A DNA stretch of 64,000 bases, taken from contig JBQDEV010000006.1 in NCBI GenBank assembly GCA_052084925.1, positions 1 through 64,000 of the forward strand, given 5' to 3'. The position numbers and the translations under genes are program-made. Positions within the stretch are counted from its first letter, which is position 1, and each line of letters opens with the position of its first letter. Of this stretch, positions 59,842 through 64,000 are shown piece after piece. Source of the stretch: CmP2 sp052084925 (lineage in GTDB: Bacteria > Actinomycetota > Actinomycetes > Actinomycetales > Micrococcaceae). The notes beneath the pieces were generated by a model. That model ran no database searches, was not told the DNA's origin, and was given only the letters and a program-made list of their open reading frames with translations.

Positions 59842-61302
59842 ATGAAGTTCTTGACCCAGCCGATGACCGATCTCACCTACTCGGACGTCTTCCTCGTTCC
59901 GTCCCGCTCCGAGCTGACCAGCAGGATGGACGTGGATATTTCGGCCGCTGACGGCACCGGATCCACCATTCCGCTCGTGGCCGCCAACATGAACGGGGTC
60001 ACGGGTCGGCGCATGGCCGAGACCATGGCCCGGCGCGGAGGGCTGGCCGTGCTGCCGCAAGATGTGCCCGTGGAACTGATCACTGAGGTGACATCGTGGG
60101 TGAAATCACGCCATACCGCGGTCGAGACGCCACTGACCCTCAGTGAGGACGACCGGGTGCTGGATGTTCATCATCTCTCGTCCAAGCGCAACCATGATTC
60201 CGTCTGCATCGTGCGCCATGCTCCGGAAGGCACTGTTCTGGCGGGGATCGTGCGGGTCAAGGACTGCGAAGATATGGATCACTTCGCCTCCATCGCCTCC
60301 GTCATGCGCCAGCCCGCCCTGACGCTGGACGTCTCCGAACTGCAGGACTCCGGGGGCAGCGGGTCGATCTTCGAGAGCCTCTTTGAACGGTTCCACGCAG
60401 CACAGGCCACTTACGTGCCGGTGCTGGACGGGGAGCACCTGGTGGGCGTGCTGACACCGGGCGGCGTGCTGCGTTCGGGGATTTTCGCCCCCACCGTCGA
60501 TGAGGCCGGTGCGCTGCGGGTGGCGGCGGCGGTGGGCATCAACGGTGATGTGCGCGGCAAAGCGGAAGCGCTCGTGGCGGGCGGGGTCGACGTGCTCGTT
60601 GTCGATACCGCCCACGGGCACCAGTCCAAGATGCTGGAGGCGCTGCGCGCCGTGCGGGAACTTCCGGTGCCGATCGTGGCCGGCAACGTCGTGTCGGCGG
60701 ACGGCGTCCGTGACCTGGTCGAGGCCGGTGCCGACATCCTCAAGGTGGGCGTTGGTCCCGGCGCCATGTGCACCACCCGCATGATGACCGCGGTGGGCCG
60801 CCCACAGTTCTCGGCGGTCTACGAATGCGCCCAAGCCGCCTCGCAACTGGGCAAGCACGTCTGGGCCGACGGGGGAGTGCGCTACCCCCGCGACGTCGCT
60901 CTGGCCCTGGCGGCCGGAGCCTCCCAAGTGATGATCGGGTCCTGGTTCGCAGGAACCTACGAGTCGCCCGGGGACCTGTTCACCGACAGCGACGGTCGCC
61001 GGTACAAGGAGAACTTCGGTATGGCCTCAGCGCGGGCGGTGCAGAACCGGACACGCAGCGAGGGCGCCTACGAGCGGGCCCGAAAGGCCCTGTTCGAGGA
61101 GGGAATCTCCTCGTCCAAGATGTACTTGGACCCCCAGCGCCCCTCCGTCGAGGACCTCCTCGATGGCATCACTGCCGGCCTGCGCTCCTCGATGACCTAT
61201 GCCGGGGCGACGAACCTGGCCGAATTCCGGGAGCGGGCGGTGGTCGGGGTGCAATCCGCCGCCGGATACGAGGAAGGACGTCCCGTTGCGCAATCCTGGT
61301 GA
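59842..61302 (+). CDS. guaB1: GuaB1 family IMP dehydrogenase-related enzyme (probable GMP reductase)
   Basis: A 486-residue TIM-barrel protein with an inserted CBS pair (about 95-215). DLTYSDVFLVPSRSEL opens it; the catalytic loop is GVGPGAMCTTRMM with Cys310 and DVLVVDTAHGH and GNVVSADGV line the site. This family (Rv1843c-like) has been linked to GMP reduction rather than IMP oxidation. The window also conserves the neighbouring CNNM genes, as in mycobacteria. Confidence 0.9.
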   Translation: MKFLTQPMTDLTYSDVFLVPSRSELTSRMDVDISAADGTGSTIPLVAANMNGVTGRRMAETMARRGGLAVLPQDVPVELITEVTSWVKSRHTAVETPLTLSEDDRVLDVHHLSSKRNHDSVCIVRHAPEGTVLAGIVRVKDCEDMDHFASIASVMRQPALTLDVSELQDSGGSGSIFESLFERFHAAQATYVPVLDGEHLVGVLTPGGVLRSGIFAPTVDEAGALRVAAAVGINGDVRGKAEALVAGGVDVLVVDTAHGHQSKMLEALRAVRELPVPIVAGNVVSADGVRDLVEAGADILKVGVGPGAMCTTRMMTAVGRPQFSAVYECAQAASQLGKHVWADGGVRYPRDVALALAAGASQVMIGSWFAGTYESPGDLFTDSDGRRYKENFGMASARAVQNRTRSEGAYERARKALFEEGISSSKMYLDPQRPSVEDLLDGITAGLRSSMTYAGATNLAEFRERAVVGVQSAAGYEEGRPVAQSW

Positions 61303-61342
61303 ATACCGGTGAAAGCTGGTGATGCCGGGCCGGATCGGCGTG

Positions 61343-61354
61343 TATCATTCTGCT
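61343..61354 (+). promoter_or_regulatory. Predicted -10 box of a leaderless upstream ORF
   Basis: TATCAT at 61343-61348 is followed by 6 bases and ATG at 61355. No ribosome binding site is visible. Confidence 0.45.
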
Positions 61355-61465
61355 ATGCATAGACACCGATCTGGTGCCTCCGCACATGGCCGCAGCGCTT
61401 CCGCTGCGGGAACGGAGCCCTCTAGTTGCCCCTGCTTGTATCTTTCTAGCCAAGGCAGGTGGTGA
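61355..61465 (+). CDS. Short upstream ORF ahead of the CNNM gene
   Basis: A 36-codon ORF begins MHRHRSGASAHGRSASAAGT and later contains SSCPCLYLSSQGRW; it stops with TGA at 61463-61465, overlapping the first codons of the CNNM gene (GTG 61459). It starts directly at a predicted transcription start. The hairpin CCGCAGCG 61390-61397 with CGCTGCGG 61402-61409 lies inside it. It may control the downstream gene by coupling or stalling. Existence of the peptide is inference. Confidence 0.4.
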   Translation: MHRHRSGASAHGRSASAAGTEPSSCPCLYLSSQGRW

Positions 61466-62823
61466 CCGTGGAATGGATTCTCCTCGGCGTCGGCCTGCTA
61501 CTCATCTTCGGCAACGGCTTCTTCGTCGCCGTCGAATTCTCCATGATCGCCCTGGACGTTCCGACCGTCCAGCGACTCGTTGATAACGGGGACAAGGGCG
61601 CGGAGCCGCTGCTCAAATGCCTGAAGACCCTGTCGACACAGCTTTCCGCCTGCCAGCTCGGCATCACCCTGACGGTGCTCCTGACGGGGTACATGATGGA
61701 ACCCTCCCTGGGTAAGCTCTTGGCAGGGCCTCTCGAGAACGCCGGACTCAGTGGAGCCGTTGCCTCGTCCGTCTCCCTGTTGATCGCGATGATCATCGCA
61801 ACCTTCCTGTCGATGCTGATCGGCGAGCTGATCCCGAAGAATCTCGCGATCGCCCGGGCCATGACTGTCGGCCGCGCGCTGGCCCGACCGCAGCTGGCCT
61901 TCACCGCCGTGTTCAAGCCCGCGATCTTCGTGCTCAACGGCTTTTCCAATCGCGTGCTGCACTCGATGGGGTTGGAAGCCAAGGAGGAGATCTCGGGGGC
62001 GCGAACCCCGGAGGAACTGTCCTCTCTGGTGCGCCGCTCGGCCGAGCTGGGCACCCTTGATGTCAAGACCGCGACCTTCGTCGACCGGACGCTGCGCTTC
62101 TCTGAGCGCTCGGCCGCCGATGTGATGACGCCGCGCATCCGCATGGAGACGGTGGAATCGGGAGACACTATCGACACCGTGCTCGAGGTGGCTCGCCGCA
62201 CTGGATACTCCCGGTTCCCCGTGATCAATGACTCTTCCGACGACATCCGCGGCGTGCTGCACGTCAAGAAGGCCGTGGCGGTGCCGCGCGAGAAGCGCGG
62301 CGAGGTGATGGCAGCGGCGATCATGACCGACGTCGCCCGCGTCCCGGAGACCGTGCACCTGGATCAGTTGCTCACCGAACTGCGTCAGGCGAGCCTGCAG
62401 ATGGCGGTGGTCGAGGACGAGTACGGCGGAACCGCCGGAGTGGTGACCCTGGAGGATCTGGTCGAGGAGATCGTCGGAGAGGTTTCCGACGAGCACGATC
62501 GCATCACCCCCGGCGTACTGCAGACCGCCTCCGGGAAGTGGTACTTCCCGGCGCTGCTGCGCCCCGACGAGGTGGGCACCCAGATCGTCGGGCTGACCGT
62601 GCCTGAAGACGGCTCCTATGAGACCGTCGGTGGCTACATCATGGCCCGGCTGGGGCGCGTGGCCTCGGTCGGGGACGTCGTCGAGGTGGACGGCGGCCGG
62701 CTCCGGGTGGAGCGGATGGATGGTCGACGTATCGACCGGGTGAAGTTCACCCCCGCCTCGACTGCTGGATCCGACGCCGATGATGCCCGCGGCGACCACG
62801 GCAGCAAGGAGGCGATCCGATGA
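61459..62823 (+). CDS. CNNM/CorC-type (hemolysin C family) membrane protein 1
   Basis: A 454-residue protein. A DUF21/CNNM transmembrane domain (about 1-185, with VAVEFSMIAL and SMLIGELIPKNLAI) is followed by a CBS pair (about 210-340: MTPRIRMETV, YGGTAGVVTLEDLVEEIVGEV) and a CorC_HlyC domain (GGYIMARLG). Such proteins transport or regulate Mg2+ and other divalent ions. The start is GTG 61459 or 61462. It overlaps the second CNNM gene by 4 bases. Confidence 0.9.
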   Translation: MVTVEWILLGVGLLLIFGNGFFVAVEFSMIALDVPTVQRLVDNGDKGAEPLLKCLKTLSTQLSACQLGITLTVLLTGYMMEPSLGKLLAGPLENAGLSGAVASSVSLLIAMIIATFLSMLIGELIPKNLAIARAMTVGRALARPQLAFTAVFKPAIFVLNGFSNRVLHSMGLEAKEEISGARTPEELSSLVRRSAELGTLDVKTATFVDRTLRFSERSAADVMTPRIRMETVESGDTIDTVLEVARRTGYSRFPVINDSSDDIRGVLHVKKAVAVPREKRGEVMAAAIMTDVARVPETVHLDQLLTELRQASLQMAVVEDEYGGTAGVVTLEDLVEEIVGEVSDEHDRITPGVLQTASGKWYFPALLRPDEVGTQIVGLTVPEDGSYETVGGYIMARLGRVASVGDVVEVDGGRLRVERMDGRRIDRVKFTPASTAGSDADDARGDHGSKEAIR

Positions 62824-63878
62824 GCTCCGATCTGATGGGATTGATCTGGCTGGTGGTGTTGCTGATCGGCAACGCCTTCTTCGTGGGCGGCGAGTTCGCG
62901 GTGATGGGGGCGCGTCGCTCTCAGATCGAGCCGCGTGCCGAAGCAGGCCACAAGCGGGCCAAGACCGCGCTGTACGCCATGGAGCATGTCTCCCAGATGC
63001 TGGCGATCTGCCAGTTGGGCATCACTGTCTGCTCGCTGCTGATCCTCAACATCTCCGAACCGGCGATCCACCACCTCTTTGTGGTGCCGCTGGAGGCGAT
63101 CGGCGTTCCTGCCGCGGCCGCGGATATCACTGCTTTTGTCCTGGCGCTGCTGATCGTGACCTTCCTGCACGTCACCTTCGGTGAGATGGTGCCCAAGAAT
63201 GCCGCCGTGTCGATGGCCGATAAAGCGGTGATGCTGCTGGCGCCGCCGCTGGTGTGGCTGGACAAGGTGCTGCGCCCGGTGATCTGGTTCATGAACTGGA
63301 TGGCCAACATCGCTCTGAAGGCGATGCGCGTGGAGCCCAAGGACGAGGTTAACTCCAGCTTCACCCTCGAGGAGGTGCAGTCCATCGTCACTGAGTCCAC
63401 GAGGACCGGCCTTGTCGATGACAGCTCGGGCCTGCTTGCCGGGGCCCTGGAGTTCACCGCGCACACCGCCGGCTCCGTCATGGTTCCCGACGCCGACGTC
63501 ATCACCCTGCCCGCGGGGGGAACGCCGGCCGATTTCGAGGAAGCGGTGCGCAAGACCGGGTTCTCCCGCTTCGTGCTGGAGAACGACGACGCTTCCTACC
63601 TGGGCTACCTGCACCTCAAGGACATCATGACGATCCCGGCCGAGCGCAGCCGGGAGTCCATCCCGCTGACCAAGGTGCGTTCGATGGCCAACGTGGACGC
63701 CTCCGAGGAGATCGAGGACGCGCTGAGTCTGATGCAGCGCACCGGATCGCACATGGCCCGGGTGATCTCCGCCGACGGCCAGACGGTCGGCGTGCTCTTC
63801 CTGGAGGACGTGTTGGAGATCCTGGTGGGCGAGATCCACGATGCGACGCAGGCCAACGCGCCCCGCAGTCGTTATTGA
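62820..63878 (+). CDS. CNNM/CorC-type (hemolysin C family) membrane protein 2
   Basis: A 352-residue paralogue: DUF21/CNNM domain (about 1-190; GEFAVMGARRSQIEPRAEAG, FGEMVPKNAAVSMADK) and a CBS pair (about 215-345; VMVPDADV, GVLFLEDVLEILVGEIHDA). It lacks the C-terminal CorC_HlyC domain of the partner. The pair next to guaB1 follows the mycobacterial order, where they are Rv1842c/Rv1841c-like. The two may form a heteromer; that is inference. Confidence 0.9.
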   Translation: MSSDLMGLIWLVVLLIGNAFFVGGEFAVMGARRSQIEPRAEAGHKRAKTALYAMEHVSQMLAICQLGITVCSLLILNISEPAIHHLFVVPLEAIGVPAAAADITAFVLALLIVTFLHVTFGEMVPKNAAVSMADKAVMLLAPPLVWLDKVLRPVIWFMNWMANIALKAMRVEPKDEVNSSFTLEEVQSIVTESTRTGLVDDSSGLLAGALEFTAHTAGSVMVPDADVITLPAGGTPADFEEAVRKTGFSRFVLENDDASYLGYLHLKDIMTIPAERSRESIPLTKVRSMANVDASEEIEDALSLMQRTGSHMARVISADGQTVGVLFLEDVLEILVGEIHDATQANAPRSRY

Positions 63879-63890
63879 GAATCGTTCGCA
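63876..63890 (+). promoter_or_regulatory. Imperfect palindrome, metal-regulator-like
   Basis: TGAGAATCGTTCGCA, overlapping the stop codon of the CNNM 2 gene, resembles Fur/Zur-family operators (TGAnAAT...TTnTCA) but only partly. A possible -10 (TAGGAT, 63902-63907) follows. Confidence 0.3.
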
Positions 63891-63903
63891 TTGTGATAGC
63901 GTA

Positions 63904-63936
63904 GGATCGGCCCGCGGAGGTTCCGCGGGCCGATCC
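63904..63936 (+). terminator. Stem-loop after CNNM 2
   Basis: A perfect 15-bp stem (63904-63918 with 63922-63936) with a 3-base loop. It may be the terminator of the CNNM pair or part of the next 5' leader. Confidence 0.6.
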
Positions 63937-63957
63937 GTTCGTACAGGAGCTGAAAAC

Positions 63958-64000
63958 ATGACCATCCCTCGTCCTCGTGGGGCATTCGCCCTCGGTGGTG
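63958..64000 (+). CDS. Start of an unidentified gene (cut by window end)
   Basis: ATG 63958 has CAGGAG upstream at 63943-63948 and opens MTIPRPRGAFALGG, with no stop before the window ends. A basic start then small residues could be a signal peptide, but 14 residues do not allow a family call. Confidence 0.5.
   Translation, partial: MTIPRPRGAFALGG

Noticed and set aside
61498..63965. Two long minus-strand frames opposite the CNNM pair
   Set aside because: Both are antisense shadows; His/Gln/Gly-rich composition and no conserved motif.

Overview
The window is a dense, high-GC chromosomal segment of an actinobacterium, most likely order Micrococcales. I cannot fix the genus. Supporting evidence: PriA-type HisA inside a hisC-hisB-hisH-hisA cluster, ClgR-DUF3046-recA-recX order, actinobacterial LexA boxes, an RsrA-like zinc anti-sigma factor next to a 24-residue bL37 ribosomal protein, Kgd-type 2-oxoglutarate enzyme, GuaB1 and a tmRNA tag ending in FALAA. 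No transposase, CRISPR array, tRNA gene or rRNA gene was seen.

Layout. 0-7 kb: end of pnp, an M16 peptidase, dapB, a small membrane protein, a divergent acyltransferase-type membrane protein, dapA and RNase J. 7-13 kb: a solitary ectC, ftsK, pgsA, a CinA-family gene, clgR and DUF3046. 13-18 kb: recA-recX-miaB-miaA-dapF. 18-25 kb: a convergent methyltransferase, an Rpf-LysM protein, hflX with an unusual leader, dinG, and lexA divergent from a LysM membrane protein. 25-30 kb: his genes, a hidden 54-residue membrane protein and an SseB-like gene. 30-41 kb looks accessory: MarR plus a two-component flavin oxidoreductase pair, an MFS transporter, an FHA-FtsK/EssC-like ATPase, and a compact Tad pilus locus (tadA, tadB, tadC, Flp-like, three TadE/G-like). 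41-49 kb: prfB, SRPBCC, thiolase, ftsE-ftsX-M23 hydrolase, smpB, ssrA. 49-56 kb, mostly minus strand: two crcB, hisN, rsgA and aroA; then sigH-rsrA on plus and bL37 and an SGNH protein on minus. 56-64 kb: kgd (minus), guaB1, two CNNM/CorC-type proteins and the first codons of another gene.

How genes work together. dapA, dapB and dapF supply meso-DAP and lysine. recA, lexA and the LysM protein share near-identical SOS boxes. FtsE-FtsX and the downstream coiled-coil M23 protein form a predicted division hydrolase module. SmpB and tmRNA form the ribosome rescue pair. SigH and the zinc anti-sigma factor form a thiol-stress switch. TadA/B/C with TadE/G-like and Flp-like proteins make a predicted surface pilus; no prepilin peptidase is in the window.

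Non-coding highlights. Many starts lie about 6-8 bases after a TAnnnT -10 box and lack a ribosome binding site, which predicts leaderless mRNAs; in dapB and dapF the TAG of the -10 box is also the stop codon of the preceding gene. Two such promoters drive short upstream ORFs: a hexapeptide ahead of hflX inside a nested stem structure, and a 36-codon ORF whose stop overlaps the start of the first CNNM gene. Two perfect DnaA-box sequences sit between the FHA-FtsK and tadA genes. miaA has no ATG, GTG or TTG in frame before its P-loop.
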